Shown: one piece after another, positions 36,957 through 49,050 of the stretch
Layout: each line of letters opens with the position of its first letter
How positions within the stretch are numbered: the first letter of the stretch is position 1
Assembly: GCF_022539505.1 (NCBI RefSeq)
Contig: NC_061510.1
Span: 96,240,292-96,304,291, forward strand
Direction of reading: 5' to 3'
Source of the DNA: Lolium rigidum
Lineage: Eukaryota; Streptophyta; Magnoliopsida; Poales; Poaceae
Length of the DNA stretch: 64,000 nt
Position numbers and translations under genes: made by a program
Notes under the pieces: model-generated
Databases searched by the model: none
What the model was told of the DNA's origin: nothing
What the model saw: the letters and a program-made list of their open reading frames with translations, nothing else

Positions 36957-38548
36957 TGATACGTCTCCAACGTATCGATAATTTCTTATGTTCCATGCCA
37001 CATTATTGATGTTATCTACATGTTTTATGCACACTTTATGTCATATTCGTGCATTTTCTGGAACTAACCTATTAACAAGATGCCGAAGTGCCGATTCTTG
37101 TTTTCTGCTGTTTTTGGTTTTAGAAATCCTAGTAACGAAATATTCTCGGAATTGGACGAAATCAACGCCCAGGGTCCTATTTTGCCACGAAGCTTCCAGA
37201 AGTCCGAAGAGGAGACGAAGAGGGGCCACGAGGGGGCCACACCCTAGGGTGGCGCGGCCCCCCCTTGGTCGCGTGGCCCTGTGGTGTGGGGCCCTCGTGC
37301 CGCCTCTTGACCTGCCCTTCCGCCTACAAATAGCCTCCGTCGCGAAACCCCCAGTACCGAGAGCCACGATACGGAAAACCTTACTGAGACGCCGCCGCCG
37401 CCGATCCCATCTCGGGGGATCCGGGAGATCGCCTCCGGCACCCTGCCGGAGAGGGGTTCATCTCCCGGAGGACTCTACGCCGCCATGGTCGCCTCCGGAG
37501 TGATGTGTGAGTAGTCTACCCCTGGACTATGGGTCCATAGCGGTAGCTAGATGGTTGTCTTCTCCCCATTGTGCTTCATTGTCGGATCTTGTGAGCTGCC
37601 TAACATGATCAAGATCATCTATCCGTAATTCTATATGTTGCGTTTGTTGGGATCCGATGAATAGAGAATACTTGTTATGTTGATTATCAAAGTTATATCT
37701 ATGTGTTGTTTATGATCTTGCATGCTCTCCGTTACTAGTAGATGCTCCGGCCAAGTAGATGCTTGTAACTCCAAGAGGGAGTATTTATGCTCAATAGTGG
37801 GTTCATGCTCGCATTGACACCTGGGACAGTGACAGAAAGTTCTAAGGTTGTGTTGTGCTGGTGCCACTAGGGATAAAACATTGATGCTATGTCTAAGGAT
37901 GTAGTTGTTGATTACATTACGCACCATACTTAATGCAATTGTCTGTTGCTTTGCAACTTAATACTGGAGGGGGTTCGGATGATAACCGGAAGGTGGACTT
38001 TTTAGGCATAGATGCAGTTGGATGGCGGTCTATGTACTTTGTCGTAATGCCCAATTAAATCTCACTATACTCATCATGATATGTATGTGCATGGTCATGC
38101 CCTCTTTATTTGTCAATTGCCCAAGCTGTAATTTGTTCACCCAACATGCTGTTTATCTTATGGGAGAGACACCTCTAGTGAACTGTGGACCCCGGTCCAA
38201 TTCTCTTTACTTGAAATACAATCTACTGCAATACTTGTTCTACTGTTTTCTGCAAACAATCATCTTCCACACAATACGGTTAATCCTTTGTTACAGCAAG
38301 CCGGTGAGATTGACAACCTCACTGTTTCGTTGGGGCAAAGTACTTTAGTTGTGTTGTGCAGGTTCCACGTTGGCGCCGGAATCTCTGGTGTTGCGCCGCA
38401 CTACATTCCGCCGCCATCAACCTTCAACGTGCTTCTTGACTCCTACTGGTTCGATTAAACCTTGGTTTCATACTGAGGGAAACTTGCCGCTGTACGCATC
38501 ACACCTTCCTCTTGGGGTTCCCAACGGACGCGTGCTGTACGCGTATCA
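36957..38548 (+). repeat. 5' LTR of the Athila-type element
   Basis: 1592 bp, TGATACGTCTCC to GCGTATCA. Partner of 43490-45078, with a few single-base indels and substitutions between them. Confidence 0.95.
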
Positions 38549-38560
38549 AGCAGCTTTTTC

Positions 38561-38578
38561 TGGCACCGTTGCCGGGGA
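38561..38578 (+). promoter_or_regulatory. Primer binding site, tRNA-Asp type
   Basis: TGGCACCGTTGCCGGGGA, one mismatch from the complement of the plant tRNA-Asp(GTC) 3' end (TGGCGCCGTTGCCGGGGA). It lies 12 bases after the LTR. A tRNA-Asp PBS is typical of Athila-clade elements. Confidence 0.85.
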
Positions 38579-38802
38579 GATCAAGACACGCTGCAAGGGG
38601 AGTCTCCACTTCTCAATCTCTTTACTTTGTTTTTGTCTTGCTTAGTTTTATTTACTACTTTGTTTGCTGCACTAAATCAAAATACAAAAAAATTAGTTGC
38701 TAGTTTTACTTTATTTGCTATCTTGTTTGCTATATCAAAAACACAAAAAAATTAGTTACTTGCATTTACTTTATCTAGTTTGCTTTATTTACTGTTGCTA
38801 AA

Positions 38803-40896
38803 ATGGCCAACCCTGAAAATACTAAGTTGTGTGACTTCACAACCACAAATAATAATGATTTCTTATGCACACCTATTGCTCCACCTGCTACTACAGCAGA
38901 ATTCTTTGAAATTAAACCTCGCTTTACTTGAATCTTGTTATGCGAGAGCAATTTTCTGGTGTTAGTTCTGATGATGCTGCTGCCCATCTCAATAATTTTG
39001 TTGAATTGTGTGAAATGCAAAAGTATAAGGATGTAGATGGTGACATTATAAAATTAAAATTGTTCCCTTTCTTATTAAGAGGAAGAGCTAAAGATTGGTT
39101 GCTATCTCTGCCTAAGAATAGTATTGATTCATGGACTAAATGCAAGGATGCTTTTATTGGTAGATATTATCCCCCTGCTAAAATTATATCTTTGAGGAGT
39201 AGCATAATGAATTTTAAACAATTAGATACTGAACATGTTGCTCAAGCTTGGGAAAGAATGAAATCTTTGGTTAAAAACTGCCCAACACATGGACTCGACT
39301 ACTTGGATGATCATCCAAACCTTCTATGCAGGACTAAATTTTTCTTCACGGAATTTATTGGATTCAGCTGCTGGAGGTACCTTTATGTCCATCACTCTTG
39401 GTGAAGCAACAAAGCTTCTTGATAATATGATGATCAACTACTCCGAATGGCACACGGAAAGAGCTCCACAAGGTAAGAAGGTAAATTCTATCGAAGAAAC
39501 CTCTTCCTTGAGTGATAAGATTGATGCTATTATGTCTATGCTTGTGAATGATAAGACTAATATTGATCCTAATAATGTTCCGTTAGCTTCATTGGTTGCA
39601 CAAGAAGAACATGTTGATGTAAACTTCATTAAAAATAATAATTTCAACAACAATGCTTACCGGAACAATTCTAGTAACAACTATAGGCCATATCCTTATA
39701 ATAATGGCAACGGCTATGCTAATTCTTATGGGAATTCTTACAACAATAATAGGAATTCACCCCCTGGACTTGAAGCCATGCTTAAAGAATTTATTAGTAC
39801 ACAAACTGCTTTTAACAAATCTGTTGAAGAAAAGCTTGGGAAAATTGATATACTTGCTTCTAAAGTCGATAGTCTTGCTCGCTGATGTTGATCTTTTGAA
39901 ATCGAAAGTTATGACTAATGAGAATCATCATAATAAAATTACTACTACAGCAAATGCCATCCAAGTTAGAATTAATGAGAATATAAGATTAATGGCTGAA
40001 CTGCGTGCTAGGTGGGATAGAGAAGAATGTAGCTAAAGTTTGGACTATTACCACCACTAGTAATGCTAATGCTACACATGTTGCTGCACCTCCTACTAAT
40101 ACTAATAAAAGAATTGGTGTTAGCAATGTTTCCACTTCTAATGCAAAGCGCGAGAAACTGTCCGAAATTGCTAAAACTGCTGAAACTGCCTGTGATAAAG
40201 TTGCTGAAATTTTTTCCAACATTGGGGATGATGATCCCATTGATTTAGATTATAATGGTTTGAATTTTGATGATTGCCACATCTCTGAAGTTATAAAGTT
40301 CTTGCAAAAACTTGCTAAAAGTCCTAATGCTAGTGCTATAAATTTGGCTTTCACACAACATATTACAAATGCTCTCATAAAAGCTAGAGAAGAGAAACTA
40401 GAGCGCGAAGCCTCTATTCCTAGAAAGCTAGAGGATGGTTGGGAGCCCATCATTAAGATGAAGGTTAAAGATTTTGATTGTAATGCTTTATGTGATCTTG
40501 GTGCAAGTATTTCTGTTATGCCTAAGAAAATTTATAATATGCTTGACTTGCCACCGCTGAAAAATTGTTATTTGGATGTTAATCTTGCTGATCATTCTAC
40601 AAAGAAACCTTTGGGGAAAGTTGATAATGTTCGCATTACCGTTAACAATAACCTTGTCCCCGTTGATTTTGTTGTCTTGGATATTGAATGCAATGCATCT
40701 TGTCCCATCATATTGGGAAGACCTTTTCTTCGAACTTGTTGGTGCTATCATTGATATGAAGGAAGGTAATATAAAATATCAATTTCCTCTCAAGAAAGGT
40801 ATGGAACACTTCCCTAGAAAAAGAATGAAGTTACCTTTTGATTCTATTATTAGAACAAATTATGATGTTGATGCTTCGTCTCTTGATAATACTTGA
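38803..40896 (+). pseudogene. Athila-type gag and retropepsin, frameshifted
   Basis: Coding starts MANPENTKLCDF at 38803 and is broken: an early stop near 38930, then gag continues in other frames (38928 to about 39290, then 39289-39885), a further break near 39885, then 40005 to about 40740 and 40740-40896. Gag features include a retrotransposon-gag core (LLRGRAKDWLLSLP, SWTKCKDAF, QTFYAGL). The protease domain has DLGASISVMP near 40497, an active-site DLGAS-type motif, and the flap-distal ILGRPFLRT. The frame ends soon after the protease at 40896. Each lesion is a small indel, so the element is coding-dead in cis although structurally young. Confidence 0.85.
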
Positions 40897-43489
40897 TACA
40901 CACTTTCTGCGCCTAGCTGAAAGGCGTTAAAGAAAAGCGCTTATGGGAGACAACCCATATTTTTACCTACAGTACTTTGTTTTTATTTTGTGTCTTGGAA
41001 GTTGTTTACTACTGTAGCAACCTCTCCTTATCTTAGTTTAGTGTTTTATTGTGCCAAGTAAAGTCGTTGATAGAAAAGTTCATACTAGATTTGGATTACT
41101 GCGCAGAAACAGATTTCTTTGCTGTCACGAATCTGGGCAAAATTCTCTGTAGGTAACTCAGAAAATTATGCCAATTTACGTGAGTGATCCTCAGATATGT
41201 ATGCAACTTTCATTCAATTTGGGCATTTTCATTTGAGCAAGTCTGGTGCCATTTCAAAATTCGTCAATACGAACTGTTCTGTTTTGACAGATTCTGCCTT
41301 TTATTTCGCATTGCCTCTTTTGCTATGTTGGATGAATTTCTTTGATCCATTAATGTCCAGTAGCTTTATGCAATGTCCAGAAGTGTTAAGAATGATTGTG
41401 TCACCTCTGAACATGTTAATTTTTATTGTGCACTAACCCTCTAATGAGTTGTTTCGAGTTTGGTGTGGAGGAAGTTTTCAAGGATCAAGAGAGGAGTATG
41501 ATGCAACATGATCAAGGAGAGTGAAAGCTCTAAGCTTGGGGATGCCCCGGTGGTTCACCCCTGCATATTCTAAGAATACTCAAGCGTCTAAGCTTGGGGA
41601 TGCCCAAGGCATCCCCTTCTTTATCGACAACATTATCAGGTTCCTCCCCTGAAACTATATTTTTATTCCATCACATCTTATGTGCTTTGCTTGGAGCGTC
41701 GGTTTGTTTTTGTTTTTTGTTTTGTTTGAATAAAATGGATCCTAGCATTCACTTTATAGGAGAGAGACACGCTCCGCTATAGCATATGGACAAGTATGTC
41801 CTTAGTTTCTACTCATAGTATTCATGGCGAAGTTTCTTCTTCGTTAAATTGTTATATGGTTGGAATTGGAAAATGATACATGTAGTAATTGCTATAAATG
41901 TCTTGGGTAATGTGATACTTGGCAATTGTTGTGCTCATGTTTAAGCTCTTGCATCATATACTTTGCACCCATTAATGAAGAAATACATAGAGCATGCTAA
42001 AATTTGGTTTGCATATTTGGTTTCTCTAAGGTCTAGATAATTTCTAGTATTGAGTTTGAACAACAAGGAAGACGGTATAGAGTCTTATAATGTTTACAAT
42101 ATGTCTTTTATGTGAGCTTTGCTGCACCGGTTCATCCTTGTGTTTGTTTCAAATAAGCCTTGCTAGCCTAAACCTTGTATCGAGAGGGAATACTTCTCAT
42201 GCATCCAAAATACTTGAGCCAACCACTATGCCATTTGTGTCCACCATACCTACCTACTACATGGTATTTTTCCGCCATTCCAAAGTAAATTGCTTGAGTG
42301 CTACCTTTAAAATTCCATCATTCGCTTTACAATATATAGCTAATGGGACAAATAGCTTAAAAACTATTGTGGTATTGAATATGTAATTATGCACTTTATC
42401 TCTTATTAAGTTGCTTGTTGTGCGATAACCATGTTTCTGGGGACGCCATCAACTACTCTTTGTTGAATTTCATGTGAGTTGCTATGCATGTTCGTCTTGT
42501 CTGAAGTAAGAGCGATCTACCACCTTATGGTTAAGCATGCATGTTGTTAGAGAAGAACATTGGGCCGCTAACTAAAGCCATGATCCATGGTGGAAGTTTC
42601 AGTTTTGGACATATATCCTCAATCTCAAATGAGAAAATTATTAATTGTTGTTACATGCTTATGCATAAAAGAGGAGTCCATTATCTCGTTGTCTATGTTG
42701 TCCCGGTATGGATGTCTAAGTTGAGAATAATCAATAGCGAGAAATCCAATGCGAGCTTTCTCCTTAGACCTTTGTACGAGGCGGCATAGAGGTACCCCTT
42801 TGTGACACTTGGTTAAAACATGTGCATTGTGATGATCCGGTAGTCCAAGCTAATTAGGACAAGGTGCGGACACTATTAGTATACTATGCATGAGGCTTGC
42901 AACTTGTAAGATATAATTTACATGATACATATGCTTTATTACTACCGTTGACAAAATTGTTTTATGTTTTCAAAATCAAAGTTCTAGCACAAATATAGCA
43001 ATCGATGCTTTTCCTCTATGGAGGACCATTCTTTTACTTTTATTGTTGAGTCAGTTCATCTATTTCTCTCCACCTCAAGAAGCAAACACTTGTGTGAACT
43101 GTGCATTGATTCCTACATACTTGCATATTGCACTTATTATATTACTCTATGTTGACAATATCCATGAGATATACATGTTACAAGTTGAAAGCAACCGCTG
43201 AAACTTAATCTTCTTTTGTGTTGCTTCAATGCCTTTACTATGAATTATTGCTTTATGAGTTAACTCTTATGCAAGACTTATTGATGCTTGTCTTGAAGTG
43301 ATATTCATGAAAAGTCTTTGCTATATGATTCACTTGTTTACTCATGTCATATACATTGTTTTGATCGCTGCATTCACTACATATGCTTTACAAATAGTAT
43401 GATCAAGATTATGATGGCATGTCACTCCAGAAATTATCTTTGTTATCGTTTTACCCGCTCGGGACGAGCAGAACTAAGCTTGGGGATGC
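40897..43489 (+). other. Non-coding 2.6-kb tail of the Athila-type element
   Basis: No pol domain and only short chance frames. It contains two full extra copies of the PPT-like motif CTAAGCTTGGGGATGC (41530 and 41588) besides the functional one at 43474-43489 beside the 3' LTR. Confidence 0.75.
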
Positions 43490-45078
43490 TGATACGTCTC
43501 CAACGTATCGATAATTTCTTATGTTCCATGCCACATTATTGATGTTATCTACATGTTTTATGCACACTTTATGTCATATTCGTGCATTTTCTCGGAACTA
43601 ACCTATTAACAAGATGCCGAAGTGCCGATTCTTGTTTTCTCGCTGTTTTTGGTTTCAGAAATCCTAGTAACGAAATATTCTCGGAATTGGACGAAATCAA
43701 CGCCCGGGGTCCTATTTTGCCACGAAGCTTCCGAAGTCCGAAGAGGAGACGAAGAGGGGCCACGAGGGGCCACACCCTAGGCGGCGCGGCCCCCCTTGGC
43801 CGCGCGGCCCTGTGGTGTGGGGCCCTCGTGCCGCCTCTTGACCTGCCCTTCCGCCTACAAATAGCCTCCGTCGCGAAACCCCCAGTACCGAGAGCCACGA
43901 TACGGAAAACCTTACTGAGACGCCGCCGCCGCCGATCCCATCTCGGGGGATCCAGGAGATCGCCTCCGGCACCCTGCCGGAGAGGGGATTCATCTCCCGG
44001 AGGACTCTACGCCGCCATGGTCGCCTCCGGAGTGATGTGTGAGTAGTCTACCCCTGGACTATGGGTCCATAGCAGTAGCTAGATGGTTGTCTTCTCCCCA
44101 TTGTGCTTCATTGTCGGATCTTGTGAGCTGCCTAACATGATCAAGATCATCTATCTGAAATTCTATATGTTGCGTTTGTTGGGATTCGATGAATAGAGAA
44201 TACTTGTTATGTTGATTATCAAAGTTATATCTATGTGTTGTTTATGATCTTGCATGCTCTCCGTTACTAGTAGATGCTCTGGCCAAGTAGATGCTTGTAA
44301 CTCCAAGAGGGAGTATTTATGCTCGATAGTGGGTTCATGTCTGCATTGACACTTGGGACAGTGACAGAAAGTTCTAAGGTTGTGTTGTGCTGTTGCCACT
44401 AGGGATAAAACATTGATGCTATGTCTAAGGATGTAGTTGTTGATTACATTACGCACCATACTTAATGCAATTGTCTGTTGCTTTGCAACTTAATACTGGA
44501 GGGGGTTCGGATGATAACCTGAAGGTGGACTTTTTAGGCATAGATGCAGTTGGATGGCGGTCTATGTACTTTGTCGTAATGCCCAATTAAATCTCACTAT
44601 ACTCATCATGATATGTATGTGCATGGTCATTCCCTCTTTATTTTTCAATTGCCCAACTGTAATTTGTTCACCCAACATGCTGTTTATCTTATGGGAGAGA
44701 CACCTCTAGTGAACTGTGGACCCCGGTCCAATTCTCTTTACTGAAATACAATCTACTGCAATACTGTTCTACTGTTTTCTCGCAAACAATCATCTTCCAC
44801 ACAATACGGTTAATCCTTTGTTACAGCAAGCCGGTGAGATTGACAACCTCACCGTTTCGTTGGGGCAAAGTACTTTGGTTGTGTTGTGCAGGTTCCACGT
44901 TGGCGCCGGAATCTCCGGTGTTGCGCCGCACTACATTCCGCCGCCATCAACCTTCAACGTGCTTCTTGACTCCTACTGGTTCGATTAAACCTTGGTTTCA
45001 TACTGAGGGAAACTTGCCGCTGTACGCATCACACCTTCCTCTTGGGGTTCCCAACGGACGCGTGCTGTACGCGTATCA
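43490..45078 (+). repeat. 3' LTR of the Athila-type element
   Basis: 1589 bp, TGATACGTCTCC to GCGTATCA, directly followed by TSD GCTTG and the resumed LARD LTR (CTATAGAAATCTAGC). Confidence 0.95.
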
Positions 45079-47652
45079 GCTTGCTATAGAAATCTAGCTA
45101 CTTAGGTGCTAGGATTAGGGAAATGTTCCCTTCTATTACTAGTCTAAGTTTCCACTCTAGCTGATGCAGAAGTTGACTCCATTGACTTCTTTGATTGGCT
45201 TCTTCATCTTGTTGCAGTTGACTCCTTTGTCTTTGAGTTCCACGGTAGTTTCTCCTTCGGTGCCTCCATAGCTAGCGGGGATTTAAGAGTGGGATGAGTA
45301 CGAGCGTACTCAACAAGTTCATATTAGGAAATAGGTGTATCATGCACTAGCTACAGCCATAGACCGGAAAGTCATAGGCCAATGCAAGTTTTCATAAACA
45401 TTTCTTCAAAAGGTTTATTTTATTCGAAAACTATGCCCGTCGGTCTTCACGGAGTTGACTAGAACTTCGTGGAGTTCCTTTCCTGCCACGTTCGCAGTTC
45501 CCTTCCCGGAACAGGGAGTGACAACCACAATTTGATACACTCTGCGAGAGGTGCGTTACTTTTCCCACAAGAGATCTCACCCTTTTTGCCATCCGCGAGG
45601 ACTTGCCCCCGTTCACACTTCCTTTGGTGTGAGGCCAGGTATAAAGATCCAAGCCCACACCGCCTTCTCCGCGACCGCAAACCCACCCTTTTGTCCAACC
45701 GTACACCTCCAGTAGACTTGCCCCGATAATACGGCTTTACTCATGGTGTACTCCGGACAATCCATCATAGATCGTAGAGCTTATCATCACTAATGGATGG
45801 GGATTTAAAAGGATTTCCCAACCTATTGCGGCAGTGCCTCCAGCACCCCACCGGCTCTCCGATCCGTTGGCGTGCAGAAGGGAAAAGATACAGCTGGCTT
45901 CCCCAGAGCCATTATAGATCTCATGGTCAACGCGGTTTGTACGGCGCTAGAATCACTGGACGGCATTGGTAATTAATCCTAGGGTGATATAACCCATGCA
46001 ATGGAACCTCCACCATATCAACACATACCATGGTTCCATTGCCCACCACATAGTCATATTCATAATTGTAAAATAATAGTTTGCTTTTCAATGCATGAGT
46101 GATAAGTATAGTACTTTGCATATAGTTTGATAAAAATAATCAAATGACATGAGCAAGCGATGAACTTGCCTTTCTTGACTGCAAGATTATGCAGGCAAAA
46201 GCTTCGATACGTGATAACTCCAAATTCTAAAATACCATCATCGTCCGGTAAGGACAATGTTTAAAGAACTGGCAAAGATGCTATAATGCATAGTATGAGA
46301 TGCATTCGTCCCGCGCGTAACCTAACCTCGATGATTTAAGATGGATGAGTTGTAAAGATTTCTTTAGGGTTGGTTGCACTTTTAGAATGGTTCTCAAACA
46401 AGGTTCTTATTAGGGTTTGGTTATATTAGCATCATAATTAAGTGATATAAGACATCATAACAATCATACACATAAAGAATAGTAGTGGAATAATATGTGA
46501 AGAACAGTTGTCAATTTTAAGTTCTACCGGACTTGGTTGATGATTATTTATATTATACTTCAAAAGAATAACTTTTGAAGAACATGTTAATTAAGAATTA
46601 ATGAGTATTTCAAATAAGAACTATGGCTTATATGGTTTGATTAACATTTGTACTTCAAAAGAATAACTTTTGAAGAACAGGTTAAAATAAGAACAAGAAC
46701 TACTTTAAATAGGATCTAAGTACTATTAGGGTTTACTAATAGGGCTAGTTGGTGCTTAAGTAGAAGTGATCTACATGTAGCAAGTATTAGTAGGTTTATT
46801 ACTATGGTTTCTCCTAAGCATCATATCAAAGGATGGTTATCAAGGTGTTGCTATGAGTTAGGGTTTACTATGACTTCATATTTGCTTTACCAAATAATTT
46901 CTAATAGTTTCTAAGCTAAGTGGCTTATCATTTACTAAGTAGGGTTTAGTTGGATAGGAGCATGTGATGTGAATTGGTACACAAGGTTGATACTAGGGTT
47001 TATCCTTATGGTTCTACTAAATTGTGATGGTTGAGGTTGATCTTAATGGTGTGGTATATAGGAATAATGATCAATGGTACTAATCCAATTAACAAGTTAT
47101 GGTTTGCTCCTAAGTGATACTAGTGAATCATATAGGTTTTAATTAAGAATAGGAACATGAAATGACAATCTCAGGTGACCTGGTTTTATGCTAGTGGATT
47201 CTAAGCATGTATTCAATTGTTAATAATTAGGGTTCTATATGTCAAGAAAATCTCCCATGATCATATGTGACACATATCTAGGGTTTTAGAGTTGGTTCTA
47301 AGGTGGAATGATCACATGAAATAATGGGATCCAGTGTCTTACTCAATTTGAAACTAGGGTTTCTAAATTATGGTACAACTCCTAAAATGATGATTGGAAA
47401 TATAGGTGTGGTAACTAATTACTTTGAATTAAAATTAGGAATGGTTTGACATTTTATTAATTTCCACAAGAATTAGTAATTAGGGTAACTCCTAATTAGG
47501 TTTAATTCAGAGATAAGGGTTTAACAATTATTACTAGGTTTTAAAAATAATAATTTGCAAAATAAAATTATTTAAGTTCACAATATTTAAGTTACTAAAT
47601 TAATATTGGTTTTTAGTATTTTCTTGATTTATTATTATTTAAGAAAATAGTA

Positions 47653-47992
47653 CTCCCACCGATCCTAAAAAAGTGTCTGACAGCCAATACAATTACATTT
47701 TGTAATTAAGTCCTTCTAAGGTTAGGAAAATCTATTCGCGCATCATCAGCGTTCTACCGGCCCGGCCGAGTCCGCCCAGTACCGCGCATGTGCGTGCGTC
47801 CCATGCAGCTACGCTCCTGCTTGAGTGTGCCTCTGATCAGCCCAGGTCAACGCTCCCTCCTCCACGTGCGTTGTCCCAATCCGGATCCCATCCCTGATAC
47901 GTTCAATAATGGAGTGCGGGTTGATGCTAAGTAAACTTTCAGGATTTATTTGCAAAGTGTGCTGTCAGACATTTTTTTAGGATCGGAGGGAG
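47653..47992. mobile_element. 340-bp Stowaway-type MITE in the right LARD LTR
   Basis: Starts CTCCCACCGATCCTAAAAAA and ends TTTTTTTAGGATCGGAGGGAG, with TA duplicated at 47651-47652 and 47993-47994. Subterminal GTGTCTGACAG pairs with CTGTCAGAC on the right. The left LTR shows the empty single TA at the same position (GAAAATAGTAACTTAG). The interior is GC-richer than the LTR. Confidence 0.95.
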
Positions 47993-49042
47993 TAACTTAG
48001 AATTTTCAAATTAGGGTTTATGAATTACCACTAATAATTAAGTTAATGCAACTATGATAAAGAAATTAATCTTAACATTTTATTTAGTTACTGAATAGTT
48101 AAAATTTAATTTTTAAACTTCATTAATTATTGAATCCAAATTGTATTTTAAATAAATGAAATGGCATAATTAATAAGGTTAAAAATAAGTGAATTTTTAT
48201 TTGGACACACATTTTTGTTTTATATTTTATTTGAATAGAGTTTATTTTTGTGAGCATTTTGGTATAATATTCATAATTTTCTGAGTTGAAATGAATTTGT
48301 TATGATTTTGCAAAGTTTCTGCAATTTACTGGTTTTTAAATTAGAACGAAAACACTAAACGTACCGATTCAGATTTACCCGCAGAGACAGACAGGTGGAC
48401 CTGTTGACTGAGTCAATTGCCACGTGGGCAACGACCAGTCAACAGAGCTGAGGTGGCGATGCCACGTCAACCTCGCCGGAGAGAACGCCGGTGACGCTCC
48501 GTCGAGCGACGGAACAACCGTTAGGGACCTCCAGAGGCAACCTAAATAGGTGCGGTCGAACCAGTACTTGATGCGGAGCAAACGAGCGTGAACGACACCA
48601 CCCAATGGTCACCGGAGCAACTCCGGCGAGCATCTCTGCGGCGGCGGGTTCCGGCCAACTATCGGTTGCGAGCTACAGACGGATCTAGGAAGCGAGATCT
48701 AGCTCATTAGATGCGCGAGCTCACCCCGAATACGACGGCGTGGTCGACGACGACGATTGTCGACGGAGGCGACGGCGATTGGCGATCTCCGGCGATGTGC
48801 TCGCGAAGGGATCGATGCAATTGAGACGATTCCTAGCTCCCCTGGACGATTGCTTGCGCCCAGATGCTCCTCTCGACGAGGCGCTCCTCCTCGACCAAGC
48901 TACGAGCTCCGGGGTGGCTCCAGACGACGGCTTCATCTTTGACTCCGGCGACTGTGAGTGGATGAACGCGAGAGATAGAGGGTGACTGAGAAGAAATGGA
49001 GGGGCGGCGAGGTTCTAGGGTTTCCTGGAGAAGCTCCAGGCA

Positions 49043-49050
49043 TATTTATA
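49043..49050 (-). promoter_or_regulatory. TATA box of LARD LTR promoter (right LTR)
   Basis: Same CCCTATAAATATGCC context as in the left LTR. This copy would drive the genomic transcript, because it lies in the 5' LTR, but downstream of it the LTR is interrupted by the Athila insertion. Confidence 0.6.

Larger units (their letters stand above)
36957..45078 (+). mobile_element. Athila-type LTR retrotransposon, GAG-protease only (8122 bp)
   Basis: Structurally complete: LTRs 36957-38548 (1592 bp) and 43490-45078 (1589 bp), starting TGATACGTCTCC and ending GCGTATCA; PBS 38561-38578; PPT just before 43490; exact 5-bp TSD GCTTG at 36952-36956 and 45079-45083. The near-identical LTRs suggest recent insertion. 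The internal 4.9 kb encodes only a broken gag and an aspartic protease; no RT, RNase H or integrase is seen. Length, LTR size and content resemble the Triticeae Sabrina group as I remember it (unverified). Confidence 0.92.
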
